DNA of 64,000 nucleotides from Rhea pennata (lineage: Eukaryota > Chordata > Aves > Rheiformes > Rheidae), in assembly GCF_028389875.1 (NCBI RefSeq), contig NC_084687.1:4686157-4750156 (forward strand), in the 5' to 3' direction. The notes under the pieces were generated by a model. That model had not been told where the DNA came from. It saw only the letters and a program-made list of their open reading frames with translations, and ran no database searches. Positions 1 through 14,464 of the stretch are shown here, in pieces. Every line of letters starts with the position of its first letter. The stretch's first letter is position 1. Position numbers and translations under genes: made by a program.

Positions 1-3000
1 AGCTGATGGTCAGCTAGTATCCTGCCTTAGCCTGGGTCAAAGTTAAAGCCATTTATCAGGCTGGTTATTCAACTGTAAGCTCTTCTCTGAAGAAAGGTTT
101 CAGCTAGCAATGTCACTTTGCATCAGCAGTGGGCCTGGCCCTAGAGGATGTCAGCAAGGGGTCAGTATCTTTTCTACATTGCTTTCTGATGTGTATTTTA
201 TAGGTATGTTTCATCCAATTTTGATCTACCAGGAGCCAAGCCATTTTCTTTCTTGGTCATATTGTAACAACAGCATCATCAGTGATATCAAAATAAAACT
301 GTTTAACATACATGAAGGACCTGAAAATGAAATCCAGTGAGCAAGTAACTATATAATTTGCTGTAGGAAATCCCCAAAATAAAATGAAAAACAGGTACCA
401 TTTTGTGCATGTGAGAGAAAGCGGAGACAGTATTTCACCCTTGCTGTTTTAGAGTTTCAGAGTGCTTCGCAAATCTTAATCTGTTCTATTTCACATCTAG
501 TTTCTGCTAAAGCAGAGAGAGATTGCAACCATTCCTAGCAGGAAAGATTAAGGACTCTGGCACACAAGGGATAGCAAATCGTGCTCTGGTAGTTTGGTGT
601 CAGTGCAGTGGATGCCACAAGTCCTTGCCCCTTTCGAAAGAGGGGGCTGAGCTTATGGTTTGTCCTACGCCCATAAGCTGCTGATAGGGACGGACTGGTA
701 TTAGCAGGTCAGGCTGTGGGGCACACACCTTCACCTGCTGCACTGCCGCAGCGGGGCAGACGGCTGCGGGGAGGCAGCATGCTGGCCCATCGCAGACGTT
801 TGCTTTCGTGCGCATGAATCACAAGGACAAGGAGTTAAGTCACCTTCCCAGACTCATTCAGTCATTCCCTGGTTCAGCGGGCAGGAGAGCCGAGGAGTTC
901 CTGGTCCTGGTCCCATGCTTAAACACAAGACAACTGTCTGCCCTCATAGCTGTTTCTCTCTCTTTTCGCATATCTTACTTATTCTTTACTTAGAGAAATA
1001 CTTCCATTGACTTGAAGGGAAGTTTGGTTGAGTGCAAGTTCAGCATTGCAGGATTTGACCCAGGGGATATGTTTCCTAATAGCTTTCCTATTACTGGCAA
1101 CCACTGCATTCCCTTTCCTCGGACTTGGGCAGACTTTTGAGTACAACTAATTAGTTCAGAGTGATATCATCTGAACACTGAATCTCAGCATGCTTAGATG
1201 TATCCAGTTATGACATATATGAGCCTTCTGAAGAAGAAAGCTTGTAGCTTCAAAGGTCAAAACACAGCTTTTCTACTAATGTAATAAATATCCTTATTAG
1301 AGTGCCTCTTGGTACAGTTTGGATGAATTGTCTATTTAAAGCAAAATAAAAGTGTGACTGTTGATACTGCTTGGATTTATGCTCTATCCAGCACTTTTAT
1401 GTCTGAGTGTGCCTGCTCCTGGGGTATGTATCAGTTTAATAATATTAGTTCCTTAGGAAAGCAATTGTTGGATATAGAGGAGTCCTTCGCTTAAGTAGCT
1501 TGCAGGACAGGACGGAAAAGTGATTGGAAAGAGGTGTGAATGGAGGCAACGGACATATTTATACATAAGGACTTAGCAAGCAATTCACTATGTCCTTTGG
1601 AAAAATCATTTAGAAGAAAATTTCCAGAAGTGGCTATGGCTTTGGATTATCTTCATTTCTGAGCATTTGAGATAGATTTGACTCCAGTGGAGCCCAGCCA
1701 GTTTGCACCAGCTAATAATCTGGGCCAACAGAGATTTAAATGTAGTTTCACCCGACTTTTTATGAAAAGCATTAGAACAATTTTGTCTTCGTCTGTCATT
1801 TTAGCAGCTGTTTTTCTGCCTTAGTTCCCTTTTCCTAACGAAATCTAAAATTAAGTCACATTTTCATTGACTCAAACTTGTACCAAAGTCAGCCATCCCC
1901 AGGTGAATGTTCAGTTTTGTTCCCAAATCAGGCATTTTAGAAACCAGACAAATTCAGCTGGTAAAGACAGAAAGAAAGATTGTAGAAAAAAATGTAATGC
2001 TGAAACCAATAAATTTCAAAAAGCAAACTGCGCTTGGAAAGCCCCCGGTAGAAATATATTTAGTTCATTTCAGGGGATTATCTGTGGTTGCCAATTTATG
2101 CAAATTGTTAAAAAAAAACCTGCACTGAAATTTTACATATAAAATACTTCTTTTTTACAACATCCTTCCCTTGTCCATCCTTCCTGCCTTCTCCTGCCCT
2201 GCCCAGAGTTGATCTTATTGCCTACGTCTTGTTCACCCTATTCTGTAGATTAGTTGCGTGCTTGGGTTTTTCTAAGAATTTTTGGTTGCACGGTATTTTT
2301 TCATTTGATGTGGCAACCCCAGTGCCTAGCATCTGTTTGCCAATGCAAACTGCCATTCAGAGTTGGCAAAAAGGGATTTTGCGATGGCTGTAGCTAAGAA
2401 AGCACCAGTCGTGCCGGATGAAGTGATGAGGAAGGAGGGATTGGCCCAGCTGGAACAGGAGCAGGGAGAAGGGAAAAGCTCGGAAAGCTGAGCTCGGTGC
2501 TCCTGCTGCAAGAAGTTGCAAGGATTATCTGCTATTAGATTGTTGGCAGTGCATCCTGCCTGTGCATCCCAACCCTTCGCTGCACGGGAGCATCCAGCCA
2601 GATTTTCCAGGATCTTGCATAGGCAAAGTGGGCAGCTAAATCACTGCAGGAGGGCCGGAGCTGGCAGGCATTCAGAAGGCAAGGCAGTGTGCCAAACTGA
2701 GCACTGGACTGACAGTCAGGACAGCTAGATTTTATTCTTGACTGGGCCTAGTGTTCAACAGGGATAGGCACTGGGCAGGTCTCTGCACAAGTCTGGATTA
2801 CAGGGCTGGGTCTTGGTCCCATTTATGGGAGCAAAGAGCATTATGTGTAGGATGGGGTGCTGCTGCCCAAGCAATGGGGTGGAAGGGGTGCTTGGAGGGA
2901 GCGTGCCACCCACTGCCTGCTGCTGAGCTGGAAACTCTATGGACAACCTCTGAACTGGGGCCAGTGATGGGAAAGCAGGAATCTCATGAGATCAGGGGAG

Positions 3001-6000
3001 TCTGTGCTAGATCTGATTCCTCAGAGGGAGGGTTTTGTGCAAGAGAGGACTATGCTGGGTGTATGTGTGTCAGACAGAGAGTTTTTTGAGGAGAATAAAA
3101 CAACTGTTACCCTATGTACTTCACCCACTTATGGCGTACCTGGCTTGCTGGTTCCCTTCTAGCACAGGTCAAGTATACACTGCAAGAGTTTTGAACTAGA
3201 AGCAAACCCTTCCAGGCGAGAAACCTTTGCCATGAGCTTACTGGCTACACTTGGTTCACCCTTGGTGTAACTGAAAGGAAACATCTTGTATCAACACTGC
3301 ATCAGCCTGCCAGAATATGCCCACGCAGCCAGAGTGCGCAGGGCTGTGCCGCTGTCACATCCAAGTCACCAAACATCCATCATGAGTAACTGCAAGTGCA
3401 GAGTGCCCTGCATGTACTCCCGGGACGATCTCGCCTTGTGTGTCCATGCTATCCAAGCTCCTCTTCACACAACTCGGGCAGGGCTCATGCGAGTAGGGCT
3501 CTGTTTCCTTGTGTCCTGCTTGCCAAAACATGTCCCATACTTTGGTCTTGCACAACCCAACACGGACACTTCAAGATTGAGCTGCAGCCTGGAAAACTGC
3601 TAGTAATAAGGACAGAAGGTGCAAGGCTGGGAGTCTACGTCTGCTGCTGTGTCTGCTCTTCCCTTCACAGGGGAAAAGTGGAGTCTGAATTTTACTTACT
3701 GGCTGTAATATTTGTGGCAGGGCGGATTTTTGACAGCACAGTGGGGTTATTAGCAGCTGCATGTCTGTGCATACTTGGACTTCCTGTGCATCGCAGACCC
3801 TCTACTCTGAAACCCTGGGGACAATCCCAAGAGCCCAGTGTCTTTGCTGTCAACCTGGCTGTACCACAGTAAGTCAATGCATACATACTGTTTGTATCCT
3901 TCTCTATGCTAGGCAGCGAAGAAGTACACTCATCCCTCTAGCTCAAATTGCAGATCAAAAGGAGGAAAATAACCTGGCACTTCTTTAAGGACCTACAAAC
4001 CTGGACCTACAAAAAACCAAGAACCTACAAAAAATAAAATGCAATCCACACCACAGCAAAGGCTATAGTTAGAAGATAACCTCCAGGTTATAAGGCAAGT
4101 CTCTTTCTCTAAGTATTAGACCATGCTCCAAAAGAACACCTTTCTTGAAGGCACAAATGTCACTGTATTGCTTATGATCCTCAAACCCAGTTATTTCTAT
4201 CTATCTCGATTGAGTCATACAGATTAAATCCTTTGAGATGCTAGCATCCATAATAAAATATGAATGTATTGCTCCCAGCAGTTCTGGTAGTTATATATTA
4301 TCTGTGTATGCTTCTGCGTTCATAACCATTGGGCAAGCAGTATCTCCACTATATGTGGGCAGAGCTTTGGTGGACTGATTCCAGTATTACAGTGGTAGCC
4401 TGATATGTTAACCATTTCTTCCAGCCCTATGGTTCTAGTCTGCATTTGCTCTGAGCCTTACAGCTTAGGAGTTACTGCTCCTATCTGTCCACCCTTCCCT
4501 CTCACAGCATCATAGAAAGAAGATATTTATCCCCTCCTAAACCACATCATAAGCTGAAACCATAGTGGTTTACATGGTTGTGCTGTGCTGGAAGAATTGG
4601 TGCTGTGTCCTATTCAACCATTTCTACTACAGAGCCAGGCCTTAGCCACCCCAGCTGTACCCATCACCGAAAGCAAGTCAAACACTCCAAACAGGGCATT
4701 TGGAAAGAGTAACATGCTGCTGCATTTCCCCTTCACCCTCCCCTCCCCTCGACTCCAATTAGCAGCTTGCACTCATGCCCAGTACACATAAGGCAGAATT
4801 ACTGTTACTCTCACTTGACTACAAGAGCCTGGGTAAGAGAAATTCACATCTACTACAATGCAACATCAAAGTGAGACTCCTAGCGGGATATTGTCTGTAG
4901 CAATTAAAATATGAGCTTCCTTCCCACTGTGAACTGACAAACAAATAGGTTCCTGCAATCAGGCATGAGTGCTTCTGAATTTATTTTTGTACCTCTACAG
5001 CATTTTTTATAAGGTGAACTGGCAGACCATGTCCCCAAAACAAGTGTTAATGTCTGGATGGTGAACAGCCTGCTGCATGTGTTGGGTGCTGGGCCCAGAC
5101 CTCTTCCAGGAGTGGAAGACCTGAAAGCCGGCTTTTGGGGATATGCTGTACCCTAAGTGGCTGCTGACACAAGAATTAACGTATGCTATATAGTGTACAC
5201 TAAAGAACTCATCATTGCTCCAAGTCTTTTGAAACTGCCCCAGCATCAGCAACTGGAGGAAGCACTGAAGGAGAAAAGTACTACCCAGGAGATGGTAGTA
5301 CTTAGTAGACCTGCAAAGGAATGAAGGAGCATCACCGCTTATAGTCAAGGAAACGGCAGCAGGGAGCACGGAAATGATTTGCTCCTTATTCCCCACCAGA
5401 TGAGTGCCAAGCCTGGACAGAGAGCCTGCAATTTCCAAGTCCTAGTGTGCCACCCTGGCACTGCTGCAACTGAGCAGGGCATGTGCATAACCAAGGCCCA
5501 CTCAGGCACGTTCTCATGTGCTTAGTGTTGTGACACTGCTCGCTCGTTCTGTCCAGGTATCGATCCATATGGCACTTGCACATATTTTCCACCGCTCTGC
5601 AACGCAGGGCTGTAAAGATACTGAGCATTCTCTTGCTCCTCTCTTGGGGATTTCCTACAGCCCCACAAATACGGGCACCTTCCAAAAGAAACTACCACTG
5701 TTGACTCCTCTTCACCTCTTCAGCAGAGGAGCCTCCCTGCCCCATGCCCATCTTCCCAGCGCCTGTCCAGACACAGAGCAATGATAAGTGCAGAACTGCT
5801 GAACTGCCCCATCATCAGAGCCGCTGATTATCTGCACAGCTCAGGACAGGCAGCAGGGAGCCTGGGGCTTGCCAGGCTTACTAGGAACCGTAATTACCAT
5901 TAAAATGTCCTCTCCTTTCTAATATATTTAAGCCAAAGCCCATTGCAATCAGCAGAAAGATGCAGGCCCAGCAGCTTTAGAAGAGGCTGGCGATGCGGGA

Positions 6001-8860
6001 ACTGATGATGCTCTGTTTTGGACCTGTACTGTGTTATGCACAACCAGATAAAAGGCTGTTGCAGGGGCACTGCACGGACTGTCTAGCATGCCAGAGGATA
6101 TGATCTCTCTGGAAAGGAATGGTCCTTTCCATCTGAAAACCTATGATGGTATCACAGGAGCATGTGACATAGATGAACACATGAGGAACGTGGGGACACG
6201 GAAATGCAGGTCATCACGGCCCAGCAGGTGCAGGCTGCGCTGCCTTGGCTGTTTGTCGACCTGGAATGCCCCTGCCTTTGTTCTGCAAGTGTGAATTTTG
6301 AACAGAGATCTCTAGAGTCAGAGTCTCTCCTTTGGCTTTTCCTCTGTCTGTGTTTTGGACTGACTCCTCAGTTTCAACCTGCTCTCCTGGCCAACCTGAA
6401 CTTGTTAATGTGACCTTAGAGAGAAGAAAAGGAGGAATACCGCTATATCACTCAATGCTCCAGTGCAAGCAGGAGAGAACTGAGAGGCTGGAGAGCTGCA
6501 AACAGCAAGGGAAAGAAGCATGCAGAGAACTGGGCAAAGCAAGCAAGATGAACTGCAATACTCTGCTCATCCTGTGACAAATGTGTGAGGCTCAGCTGGC
6601 AAGGCGACAGGAAGAAATGGCCCCATCAGACTCGGCCAAGGAACTTTCATTTCCCAGGCTGAGCTCTGAATGGCTCACACAATGGAAAGCAGAGTGACTT
6701 GTTTCTCCTCCCACCTGAGCTCCAAGGGCTTCTTGCATTCAGAAAAGGCAAACATCAGATTGGCAAGACATTTTGACTTCCCAGCGCAGGCAGAGTCAAG
6801 GAAAATGCTTGCATGCTTAGAGAGCCAGAGACGGAAGAGGGAGCAGGAGAGAAAAAATCAAAGCTAGATGAAGGGCTAAATTCTCAAAGGTGCTCAGCAG
6901 CCGGGAGATCCCTTTGGTCTCAAGGCAGTGGTGGAAGAAGCAGGATCCGTATTATTATCAGTGTTAACGGGCTTTTTTAGAAACCTACTCTCTCCCTTTG
7001 TGTGTCCAAGATGAAGATTTCACAGAGGCATGATTCTGCCTGATTTAAAGGTATAATCCTGTGGTCATCAATGTAATGCACATTGAATGCACACTGAAGC
7101 CAGTTTTCTGACCAGAGGCTTCAAGAGACTCACCCTCCCTTAAAGCTGCCATGTGGGAACACACACCGGCCCCAGGGCACTCCGAAATGATTTGGCCATC
7201 GTCTTCTGGAGGACCTGGCCTCTCAGGTGTGTGCTGGAGTGGTCTTGCCCTGTTCGGCAGCTGACAGGCCATTCATCCTCATAGCACAACGTGTGCGGGT
7301 AGAGATGTGGGAGGTGGCACAGGCAGCCTTTCAACAGCAGTTTGGGCACTCACGAGACCGTCAAACACGTGACACAGTAGCTCCGTTCCTGGGAAGTGGT
7401 GACTGGGAAGTTCAGCTCCCATCTTGATCCCAGCAAGGCTGGGCAGTGCAGTCAGTTCGTAGTTACCTCAGAGAGTTACCGAAAGACCCCAGGCCTTCCT
7501 TGCCAGAAAAGGATGAACTCCTGATTGCTACAGACTGGGAAAGAACAGGAGGCTTGACAGGGATGTAATCAACTTCAAAGGGGTGGGAGAAGACAATAAA
7601 GAGACCTCACAGCTACTTAAATCTGTTCTACGCTATGCGATTCAAAGGCATTAGCCAAGGCAACCAGAGTGACTCCGGGCTGAAGGTCCCTTTGAGGAAA
7701 CAGCTACTGAAAGAGGACTCATCTCCCTGCCTTATCCTGGAAGTGGCCTCTTGGGAGGTTTTGGGGTGACCCTGGGGCATGGGAGAGGACAAAACATGAC
7801 CCTCTGTCAGCACTTGCTTGGGAAAGATGTTTCCTCTGCATTGGCTGTGCTCAGCGAATAGCCAGGCAACAAGGAGACCCGCCGGTGCCGCCACCACCCT
7901 GCAGAGGCCCGAGGCTCCCTTGTGAAATCCGTTGGCTTGCCTGGCTCTGCTGAAGGGCATCAATGCATCACTTGCTATTTTGGACAGACCCCCTTTCCTG
8001 TGGTCACGCTCCAGGGCTGAAGAGTTGTACGCAGATTTGCAGTTACCACTTGGCTGCCTGGTTCAAGATGCAGCTGTTTGGTCACTCAGGGGAATCAGTC
8101 AGTCCTCTCTCATACATACAGGATTAGCAGGTAGCTCCCTTGTACCCAGGAAAGGACGAGGCAACGTACTGCTGCATAAAGCACAGCTGAAACAGAAGGG
8201 CTTAATTTTGGAACAAAAACTGTGACCAGCTCAGTGGAAGCAGGAGCAGATTCTACTTGAAAAAAAACCCTCTTTGCTGGCAACTGTAATGAAAGGAATA
8301 AGATCCGAGTCTTCTTAGCAAACTGCTGGGACTGGGAGTGTTTGAAAGGTTTCCTAGAGACAACAGTACAGTGCATGGAAATGTTTTCCATTGCAACAGC
8401 ACTCCTACCTCGTCCCTCTCACTGCACCAACCTAAGCATGACCTTTTGGGGTTTGACAGCTAACAACCAGTCCTGGCTCCTGCCACTTCCTTTTGAGCCT
8501 GCAATGCCAACTTCTTGTGATTCCTAAGGAAGATTATAACCCAGAAATAGGGCTTGGACATTCTCTGGATATCAGGACTATCTTGTATTATAACAAGCCT
8601 GAAAGGAGATGTTAAACCACACCAGCAAGAGTTCTTGTGGGAGGTAAATTATCCCTAGTCTACTTACTGCCTTCCTCTGAGTCAGCTAATAGTGGCTTCT
8701 CTGGGAGACAAGACACAGTTAAAGGAGCCTTAGGTCTGATCAGCACAGCAATTTTCTAATTATCTATTATATTTTAAAGTACCTATTTTTTAGGTATCTT
8801 AGCAAGTCTCTCAGAGAGAGAATGAGGAGCTTTATCCCTCTTCCCCAGCTAATATGGTGT
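1..8860. other. Intergenic, no gene recognised
   Basis: I see no exon with splice sites and family resemblance here. The open frames are short, overlap on both strands and carry no domain signature. The only structured content is a MIR-like fragment near 2.65-2.80 kb and a short run of ACCTACAAA repeats near 3.99-4.03 kb. In mammals the CCND3 gene lies head to head with TAF8, so its upstream region would be expected to the left; I found no cyclin exon. Confidence 0.6.
2655..2800 (+). repeat. MIR-like SINE fragment (head part)
   Basis: The stretch GAGCACTGGACTGACAGTCA followed by a decayed 'ggttctattc' type segment and a 'gggcaggtctctgcacaa' type segment follows the order of conserved blocks in MIR/AmnSINE-type elements. 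It is strongly diverged and recognised by eye only. Confidence 0.45.
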
Positions 8861-8874
8861 ACAATAAAAATGTG

Positions 8875-9065
8875 TAATAGATGTTCACAAAGGAAAGAAG
8901 AGGTATGTATTGGAAAGAGCCAAGAACTTGGCGTCAAGGCTCCAGAGTTCATTTCCTGGCTCTTTTGCTGCCTTGCTTGGTCGCCTAGGCAGACCACTTA
9001 GCCACTACATGCTTCAGTTTCCCTCCAGCCAAATGAGATAATGGTGAAAATCCAGCAGAGGGAAG
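8875..9065 (+). repeat. MIR-like SINE, nearly full length
   Basis: The order of blocks matches the MIR consensus: a 'gagtcaggctccagagttcatttcctggctc'-like core, then 'ctgccttgc...cctaggcagaccacttagcc', then CTTCAGTTTCCCTCC and 'aaatgagataatggtg' at the 3' end. This is the clearest of the ancient SINEs in the window. Confidence 0.65.
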
Positions 9066-12000
9066 TACGTAAGTCTCCATTGAATTCAGTGGAACTGTTG
9101 CCAGATATTCCAAAGTGTACGTGTACAAGTGGAGTTCAGGTACATGCTTTTATTCTGCACTTACCTGGCAGTGAGCCTGCTCTATTCAGGTGTTTATTCA
9201 TTAATGGTGTTAATTCCTTAATCATGTTAAAGATCTTCAAGATGTTAGAAAATTTCCAGATGAAAGATGCTACAAGATTATCTTTTCAAAACACCTCTAT
9301 AAACATTCAGGCAAAGGATTTGATTCTCCCCAAAAATGAGATCCACTAATGGAATGACTTGGATCAGACCCTTGGAAAGGGACCTAATAATTAACTTGGT
9401 GTAAATTAATCAGCTTCAGTCAGAATTTAGAGACTTTAACTGCCGAGCACTAGCTTTTGTAGTGACAGCTCCCAGAAAGCACTCTGAAGTGGCCTGCCTA
9501 GCTGCAGTGGTACAAGCCCCAGGGTTTGGGACGAACAGCTATTATTTGCCTTAAAATGGATATAAAAGTACCCCTGCCCTGAGATCTGAACCTTTTTAGC
9601 TGAGTGCCGTATATGCACACAAGGAGAGACTAGAGAGGTGCCAGCCTTACTAGATACGGCAGACAAAGGCGATGCATGACGAACTGACTGCAAAGGGACG
9701 GAAAGCAAGAACGATTTAGCATCTAGTTTCCTGGGTGAAACCCTCTCAGCCCAGGCTGCTGCCAGAGGGGCAGTCACGCTTTGCCCCTCCTCAGTGTCAG
9801 TTCTTGTCCCTTCCTTGCACTGGGGCCAGCCTTTGTGCTAACTGCCCCGTTTGGATACGGTTAACTTCAGCTATATCAGGGACAGGACCTGGTTGACTGC
9901 AGAGCTGCACTAATGTTAGTGCCACAATAGGGAGTGGGAAGGAGCAAGTGCAGTCAGGGGTATTCTCCATTTGCTCCATCTCCATCTCTGGATAACAGCT
10001 TTACTCCTTTCACCATGCAAAGGATATTGCTGTAGCAATACCATTTAAGTATAGTTATATTTAAATTAGTATATATGTAAAATAAAACAAGTTACTATGA
10101 AGCATCTCACGTGGGTACAACAATTAGGTTGCCAGAAACCTCCCAGAGCTCAGGGAGGATTTACATTGGTGAAGCATGGACTAGATCTGCATCTCCTGAG
10201 CCTCAGTGCAGTGGTTACCAGCTCAGGCAGCCATTCTAGGGAGTAAACAGGTACACCGAATAAGTGATAGCAGTAATAAGGGAAACGATCATTACCTTGT
10301 GATGTGCAGGAATGGAGACTACTGCAGTTAATTAAAAAAGGAAATCAGAGCTGAGTCACTAGAGCCTAAACATAGAAGAAAAAAAAATACTTACCTAGGG
10401 AAAAAATAATAACGATATTCTCAAGGCCCCACAAAGATAACTATCACAGGCTACACCCCAGCTGACCCCATGTCACCCTGGTGCATGGCTACTGAAAGTG
10501 CAACCCCTCAGCTGGCAGGGTGGGGCTGCAGACATCTGTACCGGGGATCCATTCCTCCGCCCGCCACAGCATAGCTGGAAATGGCTTGAGAGAAAGAAAA
10601 ACCTCAGCAAAACAAGAAACTTTAGAGGATGTTTTTCTCTAAAGAGCTGGGAAAGTGCTTTATTTTCTACCTGAAAATAAACATATATGTATTTTATATT
10701 CTGTCCAGTTGCTCTGTGTCCCCTTGTTCATCTCAAGGTCATGCTGTCCTGCCTGTATACTGTGCTTTGTGGTACGGAAGAGGCAGGATTTGGCTGTGAT
10801 CACAATAAAGGGGATTTTTTACTGAGGCTACTGGACATAAACACACCCTGTGGTCCTCTCTGTCTGTCTAGGCCTCGGCTATGCAGCTTAGGCTTACCGC
10901 AATGGGTCTCCCTATGCTGTGGCATGGATTGGAGCTGGGCAGGAAACATTTTTCCCATCCCACAAAAATGTTCTTGTTGTGCATCAGGATGAACCCAAGA
11001 CCTTTCAGAGTTTCTAGCCTTGTTTTCTGAACATATGGGCCACATGCAATCTTCCTATGCATGTCTGTCATTCTCTCCTGTAAATTCTCAACCTTCTAGC
11101 CTAGTTCAAGGCCAAGATCTGCCCCTCCAGACAATTCTGAATCCATGCTCCTCATGCCCAAGGGAGATGGCTACAGCCAGTGGTAGTCGGGTCACTCTTG
11201 TCCTAGTATATACTTCTGTGCAGGTAGAGAAAAAACATTTTCCTCAGGGAAATCTTTGCATTAGGGAATTTCAGCCAGCTCCAGCAGGGGTCCAGGGAGC
11301 AGGAAGGTGAGCTGCTCACCACCCATGGTTGCCCACCTGCCGTGGCAGAGCAAAGCTGAAATGCAGCTGGCCAGCCAACCCTCGGGGGCAAGGGGCATCC
11401 TGGGCTCTGCAAGCAGCAGGGCATAGATTGGTGGCAGCTCTTCTCCAGCACTCCAGCCTGCAGGCAAGGCGCTTGCAAAGGCCACAAATGCTCCCTTGAT
11501 CCTTTAGCAAAGCCTCCCCTGCTCACTGTCCTTGGGGTAGTGCCCCATCACAGGCCACACAGACCCCCACCCTTTCCTTTCTCCACTGCTTTGCAGAGAA
11601 GACTTCCCTTATTTTTTTTTTTTTTTTCTCTCTTCGCTGCCATTTCGCTGGTCTTTACCAGACCATTGCAGATGGTGTCTTTAGGCCTCAATGCCTAATC
11701 GTGCATGCCAGCTTCTGCATTATCTGAGCCTTGGAGGCCACCCTGTGACACGCGTCCGTGCCAGAAAGGTCAGAGATAAGCAAAAGATCCTTTTGTGCTC
11801 CTGTCTCCCTGCCTGTCTGGGTTTCTTAGAATCTAGCTGCCTTCAAAAGGAGAAAGAAACCAAACAACTGCACGTGGACAGTGACTGATAGTGCCTCAGC
11901 GAGCTGCTCTGCTCGCACTATGTCTTTTAATGCGCAGGAGAGGAGGGGGAGGTTGTCCTGAGGTATTGGCAAGCCCGTGTGCCTACACACAGAGAGGGCA

Positions 12001-12924
12001 AAAGGCTGAGCGCGGGGAAGAGCTGGCTGCACTTTCAAAGGTAGCTATGCAATCAAAATTGCAGGCCAAACAGGCAATCAGCTTGCGTGGGAAGGTTTGT
12101 ACTGGCAGAAGAGAATCCTCTCCTGGCCTCTCAGAAGTAGAGTTGCATTGCATTAGTGCGTGTGCACTGCCGCAGGCTGCCCTGAAAGTCAGTAAGAAGA
12201 GGAACATTAGGAGAGGATGAGATCCCTGCTGGTGCTAAGAGCTAGCACGAAGCCTCGGACTCACCTCCATGCCCCAAGCGGAGTTTGTGGCAGGTAGGAG
12301 GGGACAAGCTCTGCTGAGCACTTCGCTCATGTCTAGACTGAATCACACAGAGAAAAATCCATTGCTGATTATCAGTGCTGAGCCGGGGAGGGTCAGCTAC
12401 CAGAGAGATAGCACCGGAGGGGGCTGTGAACTGGATTACGGAACTGAACTAGGCGAGAGTAGCCCCCTGCTTTTGTCAGTGACAAGTTAGAGGTTACTTT
12501 GCTGATGGCAGGATGGAGAAATAAGGTTGCACTAATCACACCTCCCTATGCCTATGTATTTTAAGATGTGCTTAACCTTATTTTCATTGCAGCTGCTGGG
12601 AGTTTTGCTCGCAGCTTAGGTCAATAATGACAGCTTTGGAAAATCCCATCATTGCTGTTTAATGACTTGGAATTAGTTAATATTTGTAAAATGCTTCAAC
12701 AACGTAGATTTGTCCAGCAGGATACTGCTACTGCTTCTGATGTTGATGTGGGGAGATTAGGAAACTGTGGGATACATGTTTAACTGATAACTGGAACAAA
12801 TGTAGGTGTCCCTGCCATTTGTACTGCCTAACCCTTCACCCTTCACTGAGGGTGGAAGTGAAGAGTGTGAATCACGAAGAGAACAGTTGAGTGAATTTGT
12901 GTTCATCACTCCTGGACAGGAATA

Positions 12925-13060
12925 CACTTGCCCTCACTGTACAACTGAGGTCCTGCGTGACTCTTGACAAACTGCTTCCATGCAGTGTGCCTCAGTTTCC
13001 CCTTCTGTAGTAGCTTGAGGTTGATGGGAGGAGACATTCATGGAACTTATTATTTTTATA
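12925..13060 (+). repeat. MIR-like SINE fragment (3' part)
   Basis: The segment reads 'ctgcgtgactcttgacaaactgc', then GTGCCTCAGTTTCCCCTTCT, then 'gtagtagcttgaggttg'. This is the order of the MIR 3' half ('gtgtgaccttgggcaag', 'gcctcagtttcc', 'tctgtaaaatg'). Confidence 0.6.
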
Positions 13061-13639
13061 ATTGATGCATTTTCTTATGTTCTATTTTCTTTCCTCTTTT
13101 TTTTTTTTTTTTTTTAATTCTTGACTAGGCATATAAACACCAGCTGCCCAAGGCTACAGTGCAGAAAGTCAAAGGCGTATGTCGTTGATTTATGAGACCT
13201 CCATTCAGTTCAATCTGCCTCCCCCTGTAGTTCCCATGGGAAAAGTTGCTCTTCACTTCCTATCCAAAATCTCTTGTATGGTATGGCTGTGAGCTGTTAG
13301 ACAACCACCACTTTCTACTCTTGCAACAATTTTCTCAGCAGGCAAAGTGAGTTGTGCTGCTTCTCTGCTATGCTGTGCTGAATTTGTTGAAGAAACAAAG
13401 ACAGTGCCAGGTTAATAGGAAATGCAAACACTATGGTTTTGCTTATTAGGGTGGTGACCAGGTTAAAAAGCCTGGTTATCCAAAACAATGCAGAATGCGG
13501 GGGAGGAAATCAGCATGTGCAAATGTTAATGGAAAACATCCTACATTCACAGAGCACCCCTGCCACTGTAAACGCCTGCTAGGCCACAACCTACAGAAAC
13601 ATTGAAATATCCAGTCCCCCTCTGCTCCCAGGAGAAAGA

Positions 13640-13770
13640 CTGGTCCCACAGCCAAAGGCTGGGATAGGACCCAAGAGAGCTGGGTTCAAGTCCAAAGGGT
13701 TGTGTAAATCAACAAGTCTGTCTTTGCTTCAATCCTCTTGCTTTAAAATGGACACAATACCTAAGATATT
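13640..13770 (+). repeat. MIR/CORE-like SINE fragment
   Basis: The segment contains GAGAGCTGGGTTCAAGTCC, a block resembling 'aatcaacaagtctgtctttgcttca', and a 3' 'ttaaaatggacacaata' block, in MIR order on the + strand. Divergence is high. Confidence 0.45.
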
Positions 13771-13993
13771 TATCGTTCCTGTTCTGACTATCTCATCTTC
13801 TTTAGACTATCACTTCCTAGCCCTGGTGACGATGGGGAGGGCTGTGCAGAGGTGTAGCGTCTCCCCACTGCAGCACAAGAAGGTGCTAATGGAGTTGCTT
13901 TAGCCTCTTCATTCCCCTGGTAAATCCATTCTGTTTTACTGTCTCTACATACAGCGCTTTGGAGAACCTTGCTGGCTGAGGCCCGTAGTACTT

Positions 13994-14066
13994 ACTGCAA
14001 ATATAATAACTGCAAATATAGATATATAATACATATCTATAATAACCTCCAATATTGATATTTGCA
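13994..14066. repeat. AT-rich palindromic cluster
   Basis: The 12-mer ACTGCAAATATA occurs twice (13994-14005 and 14009-14020). It is followed by a perfect 9-bp inverted repeat, TATAGATAT / ATATCTATA (14017-14025 and 14033-14041, 7-base loop), and by TATTTGCA (14059-14066), the reverse complement of TGCAAATA. These motifs resemble POU-type octamer half sites. Function is unknown. Confidence 0.5.
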
Positions 14067-14464
14067 ATTTAGTCATCTTTGCAGGGGAAAAACATTTTTT
14101 GCAGAGACTTCTCAGCCTCCTCCCAGGGCAGCTCCTTTCTCCTACAGCAGTGATCTCCTCCATATCACCGTCAAGGTTGTTATGCAATGATGCCAAGTAT
14201 CTGCATGAATTGTTTCAGGACAGATTAGTACATGTGAAAGAGAGGGAAGACATACGTTCATCAAAATGTCAGCTATTACTGTAAACATATCAAACTAGAG
14301 ACACCAGAAACGCTAACTGTATTCCCTGGAACCTCCTACTTGGGTCATCCTGCCGAGAGATGACTCGCTTGAGAGCAGATTTTACTCAGCTCAATATACC
14401 AGTTTGATGTCCATGGAAGCTGTAGATCTTTCATTTTCAGGCATATAGAATTTGATATTACCTC

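Noticed and set aside
3396-3872. Open frame of 158 codons on the + strand
   Set aside because: Overlapping frames of similar length exist on both strands, with no splice sites or domain features.
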